Shown here: in pieces, positions 30,164 to 39,050 of the stretch | Numbering within the stretch: position 1 is the first letter of the stretch | Layout of the letters: every line of letters starts with the position of its first letter | Assembly: GCA_002448445.1 (NCBI GenBank) | Contig: DJYC01000043.1 | Location: 1-40,815, forward strand | From: Treponema sp. UBA6988 | Lineage (GTDB): Bacteria > Spirochaetota > Spirochaetia > Treponematales > Treponemataceae | Reading direction: 5' to 3' | DNA length: 40,815 nt | The notes under the pieces: model-generated | Seen by the model: the letters and a program-made list of their open reading frames with translations, nothing else | What the model was told of the DNA's origin: nothing | Databases searched by the model: none | Position numbers and translations under genes: made by a program

Positions 30164-32257
30164 ATGGCAACTAACGTTCCAGAACTTTTTGGAAGCATGG
30201 TATTCAACCAGAAGGCAATGCAAGCGCGTCTTTCTAAGGAAACTTTTAAGGCGCTAAAGAAGACGCTGGACAACGGGGAGCCGCTCCAGCTTGACGTTGC
30301 AAACCAGGTTGCCCACGCAATGAAGGAATGGGCCATAGAAAAAGGGGCAACCCACTTTACCCACTGGTTTCAGCCGCTTACCGGTATAACTGCGGAAAAG
30401 CATGACTCTTTTATTACGCCGCAGGATGACGGAACCGTAATAATGACTTTTAGCGGAAAGGAGCTTGTTAAGGGAGAGCCGGACGCTTCTTCTTTTCCGT
30501 CTGGTGGCCGCCGCGCAACTTTTGAAGCCCGCGGTTACACGGTTTGGGATCCTACTGCCTATCCCTTTATTAAGGAACATACGCTTTGCATTCCAACGGC
30601 ATTCTGCTCTTACACGGGAGAGGCCCTGGACAAAAAGACGCCTTTGCTGCGTTCAATGGAAGCTTTGAACAAGCAGACCCTCCGCATTCTTCGCCTTTTT
30701 GGCAACAAGACTGTAAATCATATTGTAACGACGGTTGGCGCAGAGCAGGAATATTTTCTTGTGAACGAAAAGCTTTATGAGCAGCGCAAGGATCTTCGCA
30801 TGACCGGGCGCACTCTCTTTGGTTCAAAGCCGCCAAAGGGTCAGGAGATGGACGACCAGTATTTTGCGGCGCTAAAGCCAATCATTGTAAAGTACATGGA
30901 AGACCTGAATGATACCCTGTGGAAGTACGGAATTCTTAGCAAGACTGAACACAACGAGGCTGCTCCTGCCCAGCACGAGATGGCTCCAATTTTTACTACG
31001 ACAAATCTTTCTACTGACCAGAACCAGCTTACCATGGAAGTGATGAAGAAGGTTGCCCGCCGCCACGGACTTGTATGCCTTTTGCACGAGAAGCCTTTTG
31101 AAGGTGTGAACGGTAGCGGAAAGCACAACAACTGGTCAATGAGCACGAATGAGGGTGAAAATCTTCTTGAACCGGGCGCAACTCCGGAAAAGAATGCTCA
31201 GTTCCTTTTGTTTCTTACGGCAATCATTAAGGCTGTGGACGAAAACCAGGATTTGCTCCGCATTAGCGTTGCATCTGCCGGTAACGACCACCGCCTTGGA
31301 GCGCACGAGGCACCGCCTGCAATAATTAGCGTCTATCTTGGCGATGAACTTTATGCGGTTCTTGAGTCCATTAAAGACAGCAAGCCTTACGACAACAAGG
31401 CAAAACTTAAGATGACAATTGGCGTTGACGTTCTTCCGCAGATTCCAAAGGATTCAACTGACCGCAACAGGACAAGCCCCTTTGCTTTTACTGGAAACAA
31501 ATTTGAATTCCGCTCAGTGGGTTCAAGCCTTAGCATTGCAGGTCCAAACACTACTTTGGACAGCATTGTTGCCTTTACCCTTGGCCAGTTTGCAGATGAA
31601 TTGGAAAAAGCGTCCGACTTTAACAGTGCATTGCAGGCCCTTATCAAGAGGGAAATTACTGCCCACTGGAGAATCCTATTTAACGGCAACGGCTACGATG
31701 CAAGCTGGGTAAAAGAAGCGGAAAAGCGCGGGCTCTTGAACCTGCGCACCCTTCCCGATGCGGTGGCACATTATCTTGACAAAAAGAACATTAAGCTCTT
31801 TACCGACCTTGGCGTTTACACCGAAGTTGAGATGAAGAGCCACTACGACATAAAGCTTGAAAAATACTGCAAGGTTTTGAACATAGAAGTTGAGACTATG
31901 CTTGAGATGATAAACAAGGACATTTTGCCTTGCGCATTCAGGTATATCAACGAAGTTAGCAGTGCGGCCATAAACCTTAAGGCTCTGGTTCCAGGGGCAA
32001 GGGCTTTTGCTCAGGAAAAGCTTTTGGAAAAACTGGATGCGCTTGTGAACGAGCTTGCGGAAAAGGAAGCGGACTTGAGCAGCTGCCATGCCAGGGCAAA
32101 GCAGAACGAGGATTTTATGGCACAGGCCAGAGCCTACGCGGATGAAGTTATTCCTGCTATGGCAAAAGCGCGTGCCGTTGCCGACGAGATAGAGCCACTC
32201 TTGGCAGAGTCTTGCAAGCCTTATCCTAGCTATGAAGACCTGCTTTTTAGGATTTAA
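30164..32257 (+). CDS. glnN: Glutamine synthetase type III
   Basis: 697 residues, within the usual 690-730 for GSIII and far longer than GSI. Diagnostic segments: VPELFGSMVFNQKAMQARLS at the N terminus, THWFQPLTGITAEKHDSFIT, SSFPSGGRRATFEARGYTVW, GAEQEYFLVNEKLY (catalytic Glu residues), NEAAPAQHEMAPIFT, GSGKHNNWSMS and NDHRLGAHEAPPAI. It makes glutamine from glutamate, ammonium and ATP in the cytoplasm. GGGGG lies close before the ATG. The leader terminator upstream suggests control by transcription antitermination. It overlaps the convergent membrane gene by 4 bp. Confidence 0.95.
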   Translation: MATNVPELFGSMVFNQKAMQARLSKETFKALKKTLDNGEPLQLDVANQVAHAMKEWAIEKGATHFTHWFQPLTGITAEKHDSFITPQDDGTVIMTFSGKELVKGEPDASSFPSGGRRATFEARGYTVWDPTAYPFIKEHTLCIPTAFCSYTGEALDKKTPLLRSMEALNKQTLRILRLFGNKTVNHIVTTVGAEQEYFLVNEKLYEQRKDLRMTGRTLFGSKPPKGQEMDDQYFAALKPIIVKYMEDLNDTLWKYGILSKTEHNEAAPAQHEMAPIFTTTNLSTDQNQLTMEVMKKVARRHGLVCLLHEKPFEGVNGSGKHNNWSMSTNEGENLLEPGATPEKNAQFLLFLTAIIKAVDENQDLLRISVASAGNDHRLGAHEAPPAIISVYLGDELYAVLESIKDSKPYDNKAKLKMTIGVDVLPQIPKDSTDRNRTSPFAFTGNKFEFRSVGSSLSIAGPNTTLDSIVAFTLGQFADELEKASDFNSALQALIKREITAHWRILFNGNGYDASWVKEAEKRGLLNLRTLPDAVAHYLDKKNIKLFTDLGVYTEVEMKSHYDIKLEKYCKVLNIEVETMLEMINKDILPCAFRYINEVSSAAINLKALVPGARAFAQEKLLEKLDALVNELAEKEADLSSCHARAKQNEDFMAQARAYADEVIPAMAKARAVADEIEPLLAESCKPYPSYEDLLFRI

Positions 32258-32955
32258 GACTCTATTTTTAAAATATGCTTGTTTACAAAAGTTCCTACCA
32301 GCTGAATTGCGGGGCCAAGTAAAAGTCCAACTGCAATTGAGCCTGGCAGGGCTGTTTTTATTGGAACTCCAAATATAATGCCGACCGTTGCTCCAATTGC
32401 AACGATTGTCATGTCGTAAATGATTCTTGATGCAAAGTGGGGCATGTGCTTTTCCGTAGCTTCAGAGAAAATTCTTGCAAGGGCATCATAAGGGGAAAGT
32501 CCAAGCTGGGCGTTCATGTAGAAGGCTGCGCTTATTACGAAGAGCAAAAGGGCAAGCACAAAAATTGTAAGCTTTATCGCAAGGTATTCGTTTGTGGAAA
32601 AGATTGCGGCAGGAATTGTTCTGTCCCAAAGCCAGCAGAAAAAGTCTGCGGTATAACCGATAAGCACCCAGTTAAAAAATGTACCAAGGCCTATTAGCTT
32701 GCAGTTAATAAGTAGAACTATTACAAAGCAGACTGTGTTGTAAAGAAGCTGCCAATTGCCAAAGGTCCACCCAAGTGCCAGTGAAATGGTTTTGTTGTGG
32801 AAAGAGGCCGGGTCTGTTCCCCAGTTTATCTTAATCAGGAAGGATAGGAAAAATCCCATAAAAAGAATTCCAAAAAACATGCAGCAGAATTTCTTTGCAA
32901 ACTGTGTCTGGAATATCATTTTTTTAAAGCTGAATTCTTTGAGGCTGTTCTTCAT
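32254..32955 (-). CDS. YczE/YitT-type membrane protein
   Basis: 233 residues with about six membrane helices. It opens with a basic segment (KKMIFQTQFAKKFCCMFFGI), then LSFLIKINWGTDPASF, and later MNAQLGLSPYDALARIFSEA, the repeated loop pattern of the YczE/YyaS/YitT-like family. No transport substrate is established for the family. TATAAT lies 8 bases before the ATG and there is no Shine-Dalgarno sequence. It overlaps the end of convergent glnN. Confidence 0.75.
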   Translation of the reverse strand: MKNSLKEFSFKKMIFQTQFAKKFCCMFFGILFMGFFLSFLIKINWGTDPASFHNKTISLALGWTFGNWQLLYNTVCFVIVLLINCKLIGLGTFFNWVLIGYTADFFCWLWDRTIPAAIFSTNEYLAIKLTIFVLALLLFVISAAFYMNAQLGLSPYDALARIFSEATEKHMPHFASRIIYDMTIVAIGATVGIIFGVPIKTALPGSIAVGLLLGPAIQLVGTFVNKHILKIES

Positions 32956-32963
32956 GGAAAGAG

Positions 32964-32992
32964 ATTATAGCGGGAAGTAGGATAAAAATCTA
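32964..32992 (-). promoter_or_regulatory. Near-leaderless promoter of the YczE-like gene
   Basis: Minus strand: a consensus TATAAT (32964-32969) with a weak TAGATT (32987-32992) 17 bp upstream, 8 bases before ATG 32955. Confidence 0.55.
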
Positions 32993-33039
32993 TATACTTT
33001 TTATATAGAACATGGAAAGCAGTTTTGTGTTCCGCTCCC

Positions 33040-33205
33040 AGTCAAATCCGTCTGATAAATCCGCGGTGTCGCGGAATAGGAAATTAAACTCGCTGCGCTC
33101 GTTCCGCTCCAATGCGGGTTTTCAGCCGGCTTTGACTTCCGCTTCACACATACACCGTAGCAAGTGCATGCGGTGTACCCGAAGGGTGCTTTCCGATTGC
33201 TTTGC
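33040..33205. repeat. GC-rich intergenic block
   Basis: This fills the gap between the YczE-like and ketopantoate-reductase-like genes. It holds a TCCGCG/CGCGGA hairpin (about 33058-33074), CTCGCTGCGCTCGTTCCGCTCC and TTTCAGCCGG, the latter shared with 20144-20153. Short frames on both strands look like repeat translation rather than genes. Confidence 0.45.
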
Positions 33206-33241
33206 ATAAAAATATATAGTAAAAGGCGAGTTCTGTGTATA

Positions 33242-33270
33242 TTGAGGAAGAAAATATTATTTGCTAGAAT
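33242..33270 (+). promoter_or_regulatory. Promoter of the ketopantoate-reductase-like gene
   Basis: TTGAGG (33242-33247), a 17-bp spacer and an extended -10, TG-C-TAGAAT (-10 at 33265-33270). Confidence 0.65.
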
Positions 33271-33295
33271 AAGGGCATAAAAAAAGTGGCGGTGA

Positions 33296-34300
33296 ATGAT
33301 GAGCGGTGAAAATAAGACTGCGCTGAAATTTTTAATCTACGGCACAAATGTAGAAAGCCAGATACTTGCCTGTAAGCTTTCCGAGCAGGGCATAGCCGTA
33401 ACAATTTGCGAGAGTGGGAAAAAAGCCAAGTGGATAAGCGACTGCGGTATTACGCTGATTAATGCAAACTCTGGTTGGACGGAGACGGCTTATGTGGAAG
33501 TTGTTGATGATGCTGGCGACTTGGACCAATACGATTTTGTTGTGGTTGCGGTTGAAAGGCTTCGGGTTGATTCCCTGCTTTCTGATTTGGTTTCTGTTCA
33601 AAATACAAACATTGTTTTTATGATAAATACCGCCATGGGCTTTTACGATGTGGAAAAGCTGCTTGGCATTGACCGCATGATGTTCTGCTCTATTTCCGCC
33701 GGCGGTTACGAAACTGACGAGGGCATTAATTATCTTATGGGAAATTACGCCCAGAAAATGTTCCGACCTACCGTTGCCGGGGAGTTTTCCGACAAAAAGA
33801 CGGAGCGCGTAAAAATGCTTTTGGAGCTTTTGCGTGGCTGCGGTTTTGATGCGGCTTTTGCCCGCAATGCAGATGCCTGGCTAAAGACCCATGCCGTTAT
33901 TTCTTCTTCTGCCGCTAATGCTTTGTTTTGCTGCAACGGTGACAATTACGAGCTTGCCGCAAAGCCAGACCTTATTTCCTGCATGATTGATTCCGTTAGG
34001 GAAGGTTTTGCTGTTTTAGAAAAATACGGCATTCAACCGGAGCCTGCCTTTATGACTTGGACAAAGCTTCCGCGTGCCGTATTAAAAAAGATATGTTCTG
34101 TTTTCCTGAATACACAGTGCGCTGAATACACCCTTGCCCGCCATTATTCCGGCTGCCTTAGGGAAATGTATCTTTTGCAGTGCGAGTTTGACGCATTCAT
34201 TGATTACAGTAAATCCTCCTGCCCAAACATTTCCCGCTTAAGGAAAGGTTTGTTTGAATATTTGCAAGAGGAAAAGTCTGTAAGAGTTTTGACGCGATAG
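33296..34300 (+). CDS. Ketopantoate reductase (ApbA/PanE)-like protein
   Basis: 334 residues. The N-terminal Rossmann region (LKFLIYGTNVESQILACKLS, then VTICESGKKAKWISDCGITL and DQYDFVVVAVERLRVDSLL) follows the PanE pattern, but the glycine-rich loop GxGxxG is reduced to YGTNVES, so NADPH binding may be altered. The C-terminal helical domain (ADAWLKTHAVISSSAANALF) keeps the Lys-bearing region of the family. Pantothenate synthesis is possible, but many ApbA-like proteins act on other 2-keto acids or are inactive. ATG 33296 and ATG 33299 are both possible; the ribosome-binding site is weak. Confidence 0.65.
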   Translation: MMSGENKTALKFLIYGTNVESQILACKLSEQGIAVTICESGKKAKWISDCGITLINANSGWTETAYVEVVDDAGDLDQYDFVVVAVERLRVDSLLSDLVSVQNTNIVFMINTAMGFYDVEKLLGIDRMMFCSISAGGYETDEGINYLMGNYAQKMFRPTVAGEFSDKKTERVKMLLELLRGCGFDAAFARNADAWLKTHAVISSSAANALFCCNGDNYELAAKPDLISCMIDSVREGFAVLEKYGIQPEPAFMTWTKLPRAVLKKICSVFLNTQCAEYTLARHYSGCLREMYLLQCEFDAFIDYSKSSCPNISRLRKGLFEYLQEEKSVRVLTR

Positions 34301-34312
34301 AATTTCAATCCG

Positions 34313-37195
34313 CTAGAATTTAATTCTGTCCTTCATGTCCGGGCCAACCATAAGCCACCACTGGCTTGGTTCGTCAACCCAGTATTTTTTAAAGGCCTTC
34401 ATTACGTCTTCTTCGCTGACGGCCATAACTTCTGCGTCTGTCTTGCGGTCGTGGAAGATGTCGTCGTAGGTGAGCAAGTTGGTGACAATTGTGGAAGCTA
34501 TGTTTCCTGTGGTTGCGGAAGAGCCGTATGTTGAATTTATGTACTTGTTCTTGTAGCTCTGCAGCCTGTCGCTTATTTTGCTAAAGATGTAGTTTCCGTC
34601 GTCATCAAGGGATTCAATGAGCTGGCCTTTTAGCATGTAGTTTCTTGCTTCTTCCATTGCGGATACAAAGCTTTCTGGATTTGAAAGCTTAAAGAGGTAT
34701 TCTTCGCCGATTGGGGCAAAACCGCTTCCGCAGTAGCTTCCGGGTGTGTAGCAGACACCGTGGTGTTCGCGCACAACATTGAACATTACCGTTGAATACA
34801 TGGAAGCAGCAAGCAGTGCCGCCGGATAGTCTGGGCTTGTGATTGAAGGCGTTGCAAAGAAGCGGGAGACGTAGCCTGTGCCAGCTGCGCTTGGGTGGGT
34901 TAGGATTACAGGTTCGCCTTTTATTGTGACAGGCGCTATTTGCGGAATCTTGTATACCTTGCCGCCTGTTGCTTTTAGCTGGCCGAGGGTTTTGTTCAGC
35001 TCGGAGACCAGCTTGCCTGAATTTGCGTTTCCTACTGCTACGACAAAAATGTTTTCCGGTGCCATGATTTCTTTGTGCAGCTTTTTCATGTTGGCTACCG
35101 TGATGTTTTCAAAAGACTCTGGTCTTACGCCTACCTTTGTTTCGTAGGGGTGGCCCTTGTAGAAGACTTTGCTTGCTTCGTAGCCTAGAATTGATTCCGG
35201 GGAATTTAGCATGGACTGAATCTTCTGCCTTAGCGAAGTGGTTAGGTTCTTGTAGACCAAGTCCTCGTATGAAGGGTGGAGGAAACCGTCAGTCAGATAG
35301 GGGAGCGCTTCAAAGAGATGCTCGTCTATAGCGGTAAGGGTTATCATGCTGCCAAGTCTTGTGCTTGATGAATGAATTGATGAGTCCGTTTCAAATTCCA
35401 ATGTGTTGTGGGCAGCGTAGTCGTATTTTTTTGAAGAAGAAGCCATCATGGTAAAGAGTGAATCTTCCAAACCGGATGTTTCTGGTGTAAGGCGGGCAAT
35501 TCCACCGCGTACTGCAATTGTAACCGAATTGATTTGGGAAGAATCCTGCTTCTTAAAGTAGACAGGGATGCCGTTCTTGAGGGTAAATTGCTTTACCTCA
35601 AGTTCATCCTGTATGCTGTAGTCCGCATTTCCGTCGCTTGTTGGCTTGTAGATTTGCGTGTCTTGCTTGAAGTTTTCTTCTGCATCTTTTTCTTCTTTTG
35701 CAATTAGGGCTGCATCAGGGGCATATTTTGGATTGTTCCACCAGAAGGCGTTTTGGGCAGTCACAGTTTCAAAACCTGCCGCCGCAAATTCATCCTTTGC
35801 CTTTTCGTATATTTCCGGGTTAACAAGAATTGTTACGATAGGATTTTTTCCGATGATGTATTTTTGGATTACTGATTCCACGTCCTGTTTTTTTGTGTTG
35901 CCAACTTTTTTGTTGTAGCTTTTGTAGTAGTCAGAGTCCGTAACCGTCCACCAGAAGCGTATCTGCTGCAAAAGGCCGGTTGCGGTTTGGGCTGCCCAGA
36001 TGTCGTTGTTTTCCAGAGATTTTTCTACTTTTAGTTTTGTAACGTTCGTAAAAAGTTCTTCATCATTCAAAAATGCAGGAATTGCTTTTTCCAGAATCTG
36101 GTCCATGAAAATCTTTGCGCGCTTTGGGAGTTCCTTTTCCGGCTCAAGGACTGTTGCCGAGAATGAGATGAGGCTGTCTGCGCGGGATGTTCCGTAGCCG
36201 GATGAAATGTACTGAACGTCCGGTATGCAAAGCTCCTGGTTTTCTGCAACCGTCTTTTTGAATATTCCGTCGGGGTCGTCCAGCAGGTTGAGCATGTAGT
36301 CAAGTGCGTAGGAATCTTCCCTGTCAAAGTCTGCGTCTGCTCCGCGGAAGTTTATTTCTATTTCTGCAATTTTGGGGGAAACCCTGTCACTTGGCATGAC
36401 GGCAAATTTTGTGTTTGCAAATGGGGTCATGCTCTGCTGCTTTCCTGCTGCCGGTGCTTCGTTTCCGTTGTTGCTCCAAGAGCCCCAGATTTTTTCTATT
36501 AGATTTAGGGCTTCCTTTTCGTCTATGTCTCCGCCAACAAAGAGGGCTGCGTTCTTGGGAATGTAGTATTTGTTCTGCAGGGCGCGCAGCTGCAAAACGC
36601 TTGCGTCTTTTACAACGTCTGTAGAGCCGCTAGGGGAAAGGCGGTAGGGTTCATTGGGGAAGAGGTTTGAGATAAGGTAGTTGCTGAATATTGTTCCTGG
36701 TTCGGCAAGTCCGCCTTGAATTTCTGAAAGGACTACTTTCTTTTCTTTTTCCAGTTCATCTTCTTTCATGAGGGGGCTTCTGATTGCCGCGTTCCAGAAT
36801 GCAAGTCCTGTTTCCAGCTGGTCAGAAGGAACTGTGATAAAATAGTTTACGCAGTTAAGGCCTGTGGTTCCGTTCCAGTTTGTGCAGCCCATGTCGCTGA
36901 GTGCGCGCTGTACGGAAGCTGCATCCGGGTAGAGGGAATTTCCCTTGAACATCATGTGCTCGTAAAGGTGGAAGAGGCCTGCGTTTTCCTTTGTTTGGGT
37001 GACGCCGCCTGCTTTTACCGCTATTTCTATGTAGACAAGTGGAACCGCATGGTTTTCTGCTGTAAAAACCGTAAGTCCGTTGCTGAGCTTGTGCTCGCTA
37101 AAATTCTGCGCTTTATTGCAGGAAACAAGTGCTGTTTCTGCTACAAGGGCTGCAATAATGGCAAAAATTTTTAACTTTGCATTTTTGATTTTCAT
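34313..37195 (-). CDS. M16 family metallopeptidase lipoprotein
   Basis: About 960 residues. The N terminus is a lipoprotein signal (MKIKNAKLKIFAIIAALVAE, then TALVSC with lipobox LVSC), so the protein should be lipid-anchored in the envelope. The first M16 domain has the inverted zinc motif HLYEH in GLFHLYEHMMFKG. Three more M16-like domains follow, the last half starting near LEVKQFTLKNGIPVYFKKQD without an HxxEH. This is the two-active/inactive-half layout of insulinase-type peptidases, which cut peptides inside a closed chamber. GGAG (37202-37205) is 6 bases before ATG 37195; ATG 37198 and 37207 are alternatives. Confidence 0.85.
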   Translation of the reverse strand: MKIKNAKLKIFAIIAALVAETALVSCNKAQNFSEHKLSNGLTVFTAENHAVPLVYIEIAVKAGGVTQTKENAGLFHLYEHMMFKGNSLYPDAASVQRALSDMGCTNWNGTTGLNCVNYFITVPSDQLETGLAFWNAAIRSPLMKEDELEKEKKVVLSEIQGGLAEPGTIFSNYLISNLFPNEPYRLSPSGSTDVVKDASVLQLRALQNKYYIPKNAALFVGGDIDEKEALNLIEKIWGSWSNNGNEAPAAGKQQSMTPFANTKFAVMPSDRVSPKIAEIEINFRGADADFDREDSYALDYMLNLLDDPDGIFKKTVAENQELCIPDVQYISSGYGTSRADSLISFSATVLEPEKELPKRAKIFMDQILEKAIPAFLNDEELFTNVTKLKVEKSLENNDIWAAQTATGLLQQIRFWWTVTDSDYYKSYNKKVGNTKKQDVESVIQKYIIGKNPIVTILVNPEIYEKAKDEFAAAGFETVTAQNAFWWNNPKYAPDAALIAKEEKDAEENFKQDTQIYKPTSDGNADYSIQDELEVKQFTLKNGIPVYFKKQDSSQINSVTIAVRGGIARLTPETSGLEDSLFTMMASSSKKYDYAAHNTLEFETDSSIHSSSTRLGSMITLTAIDEHLFEALPYLTDGFLHPSYEDLVYKNLTTSLRQKIQSMLNSPESILGYEASKVFYKGHPYETKVGVRPESFENITVANMKKLHKEIMAPENIFVVAVGNANSGKLVSELNKTLGQLKATGGKVYKIPQIAPVTIKGEPVILTHPSAAGTGYVSRFFATPSITSPDYPAALLAASMYSTVMFNVVREHHGVCYTPGSYCGSGFAPIGEEYLFKLSNPESFVSAMEEARNYMLKGQLIESLDDDGNYIFSKISDRLQSYKNKYINSTYGSSATTGNIASTIVTNLLTYDDIFHDRKTDAEVMAVSEEDVMKAFKKYWVDEPSQWWLMVGPDMKDRIKF

Positions 37196-37207
37196 CATAA
37201 ACTCCAT

Positions 37208-37241
37208 AAAAAAATAAAACCGCAGCGAAAAACACTGCGGT
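37208..37241 (-). terminator. Terminator after the nitroreductase gene
   Basis: Minus strand: ACCGCAG (37241-37235), loop, CTGCGGT (37225-37219), then a T-rich tract running into the M16 start region. Confidence 0.75.
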
Positions 37242-37244
37242 CTT

Positions 37245-37273
37245 ATTCTAGCACAAAATGCCTATTTTATAAA
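37245..37273 (-). promoter_or_regulatory. Putative M16 promoter overlapping the terminator
   Basis: Minus strand extended -10, TG-C-TAGAAT (37245-37250), weak -35 TTTATA (37268-37273). The predicted start near 37238 lies inside the terminator stem, so transcripts from this promoter would lack part of the hairpin and escape termination. Confidence 0.5.
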
Positions 37274-37801
37274 ATAGACATAGTTTTTTTTGCGTGGCGG
37301 AGGCTTGGGCAGGGCCTTTTGAACCGTAACCACCGGGTAACCTATTGCCAAATGGCCGATTCCCTCGTAGTCTCCTGAAATGCCCCATGCCTTTAGCATA
37401 GCCTTGCCTTCTTCCGTCTGGAATTCCTCACGTGCCCTGTGGATCCAGCATGAACCGATTCCCAGGCTGGAAGCTTCTGCCATCATGTTGCCCATAACAA
37501 GTGCACCGTCGTAAATGTGGGTTGGTACATTTTTATCTGCAAGCACGATAAGTATTTCTGGCGCTCCGTAAAACGGATCAACTTCCGGTCCTTGTCCTAG
37601 AACCGCCGCATTCATGGCAGAGATTTTGTCGCGTACGGCTTTGTTTGTAACCGCAATTATTATTGCAGACTGCAAGTTTTTTCCGCTCGCGGCATATTCA
37701 CCTGCCGTGATTATTTTTTCAAGCTCTTCATCCTTGATAAGTGAGGACTTGTATTTGCGGCAGCTTCTCCGCTTTAGCAATTCCTGCAAAATATCAGCCA
37801 T
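37262..37801 (-). CDS. Nitroreductase family protein
   Basis: 179 residues: LLKRRSCRKYKSSLIKDEEL (FMN phosphate contact Arg residues), AASGKNLQSAIIIAVTN, GALVMGNMMAEASSLGIGSC and a C-terminal GIGHLAIGYPVVT. This is the compact FMN-dependent NAD(P)H oxidoreductase fold. Substrates for such proteins range from flavins to nitro compounds and cannot be specified. GGAGG precedes ATG 37801. Its transcript ends at the hairpin just before the M16 gene. Confidence 0.9.
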   Translation of the reverse strand: MADILQELLKRRSCRKYKSSLIKDEELEKIITAGEYAASGKNLQSAIIIAVTNKAVRDKISAMNAAVLGQGPEVDPFYGAPEILIVLADKNVPTHIYDGALVMGNMMAEASSLGIGSCWIHRAREEFQTEEGKAMLKAWGISGDYEGIGHLAIGYPVVTVQKALPKPPPRKKNYVYFIK

Positions 37802-37903
37802 AATTCCTCCCGTATCATTCTCCCCGGGATTCCCACCTCTGTAAGTATCGGAATTATTTTTTTGTGAGTTTATAGGAATTTGGCTTGCGCTTTTAAGGCT
37901 CTG

Positions 37904-38470
37904 TTAAGATTGCCACCACCAGTCGTTGCAAAGGGTGACGGGCTGGGGAAGCTTTTTGTGGCTGATAGAATACTCGTAGTTTTCCTTGTTTTTGCATTGT
38001 GTCTCTGCTGAATCCGTCTTGGAAGTTTCCTGGCCACTTTTTACAAAGGGGTGCTCTATGCTGCTTCCTGCCTTTGATTCAAGCTCCAGCGCAAAGTGGG
38101 TTACTGGCTGCTCTTCTTCTTCTGGCTTGACTTCTGTTGCATTGACTTCTGTTGCGTTTCCGTCTATGTCGCAGGGGTAGGCCTTGCTTGCTTTTCTGTT
38201 TTCGCTTTTGTCTCCATCCCTTACCGTAACGGTAAAACTTTCCGGATTAAAGTCTTCTTTGGTGAATGCAGAAAGGGAAGGGCCTGCGTTTACGATTATT
38301 TTGTCTGCAATGGCATTTTCGTCTTGGCCGTGAATGACCAGGGTATAGGAATAGGGCTTTTCTGAAAATTCCTTGATTGTGTCCTGTATTATTTTTCTGC
38401 GCCACTTGAATGCGATAAGAATGAGTATGAACATGAGGGCCATGACTGCAAGGCCGTAGCTTGTTTCCAT
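37904..38470 (-). CDS. Membrane-anchored hypothetical protein
   Basis: 188 residues. One N-terminal membrane helix (LAVMALMFILILIAFKW) then a basic segment and a soluble region rich in Glu, Asp, Lys and Ser. A tandem NATEV-NATEV repeat occurs near residue 105, followed by an acidic run (KPEEEEQ). No family recognised. AGGAGG is 10 bases before the ATG. It starts 14 bp after the lipoprotein gene and is probably cotranscribed with it. Confidence 0.65.
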   Translation of the reverse strand: METSYGLAVMALMFILILIAFKWRRKIIQDTIKEFSEKPYSYTLVIHGQDENAIADKIIVNAGPSLSAFTKEDFNPESFTVTVRDGDKSENRKASKAYPCDIDGNATEVNATEVKPEEEEQPVTHFALELESKAGSSIEHPFVKSGQETSKTDSAETQCKNKENYEYSISHKKLPQPVTLCNDWWWQS

Positions 38471-38484
38471 AAAAATCCCGCCTC

Positions 38485-38958
38485 CTAGTCGAATGAATAA
38501 ACATGGTCGTACTGGTAGTTAATCAGGTAGACGCGGTTCCTTTCATCTAGGTTGATTTCCAGGTAGTGCTTCCCGTTGTTTTTTTCCATGTAGACGAAGC
38601 CTTTGGTGAAGGACTGTAGTTTATATGCCAGTTCGAAGTCCGGCTTGAGCTTCTTTTCTATAACTGAATAGTCGTCACCGATTTTTAGCGAATGAAAGCT
38701 GTATGCGCTGTTCCAGTCACCCAGGGTTATATTTTCTACCTTGCCGTCCCTGTAGGTGAAGGTCTTGCCTTCCTGCTTGCTTATGTATTTCCTTAGTTCT
38801 GCGCGGTGCTGCCAGAGGTCAAGGCTTGAATTCTTTTCTGGCTCCTGAATCTTTGTGGGTTTGTGCGGAGCTGGCTTTGTTGTCTTGCAGCCGGCAACAA
38901 TGCAGGCCGTCAGTGCGATGCAAAGGAATGCGGCTGCTGCAAAAAATATGTGTTTCAT
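38485..38958 (-). CDS. Hypothetical lipoprotein
   Basis: About 157 residues from ATG 38958. The signal peptide (MKHIFFAAAAFLCIALTAC, then IVAGC) offers two lipobox cysteines, LTAC and VAGC; the second is followed by the expected Lys/Thr/Pro-rich linker (KTTKPAPHKPTK). The remainder is a small soluble domain (YISKQEGKTFTYRDGKVENI, GKHYLEINLDERNRVYLINY) without a recognised family. An upstream frame extension to 38994 would run through the promoter. The promoter leaves only 7 bases before the ATG. Confidence 0.7.
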   Translation of the reverse strand: MKHIFFAAAAFLCIALTACIVAGCKTTKPAPHKPTKIQEPEKNSSLDLWQHRAELRKYISKQEGKTFTYRDGKVENITLGDWNSAYSFHSLKIGDDYSVIEKKLKPDFELAYKLQSFTKGFVYMEKNNGKHYLEINLDERNRVYLINYQYDHVYSFD

Positions 38959-38965
38959 ACCTATT

Positions 38966-38994
38966 ATTCTAGCAACAGGGCGGTTTTTGTTCAA
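38966..38994 (-). promoter_or_regulatory. Leaderless promoter of the lipoprotein gene
   Basis: Minus strand: TTGAAC (38989-38994), a 17-bp spacer and an extended -10, TG-C-TAGAAT (38966-38971), then 7 bases to ATG 38958. Confidence 0.7.
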
Positions 38995-39050
38995 CAGAGC
39001 TTTTGCGGGGGAGACTCCTGTGCCTGATTGTGGCAGGGTGAAGCCTTCTG

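Noticed and set aside
33001..33207. Short frames on both strands between the YczE-like and ketopantoate-reductase-like genes
   Set aside because: They translate a GC-rich repeat block and have no start signals or coding character.
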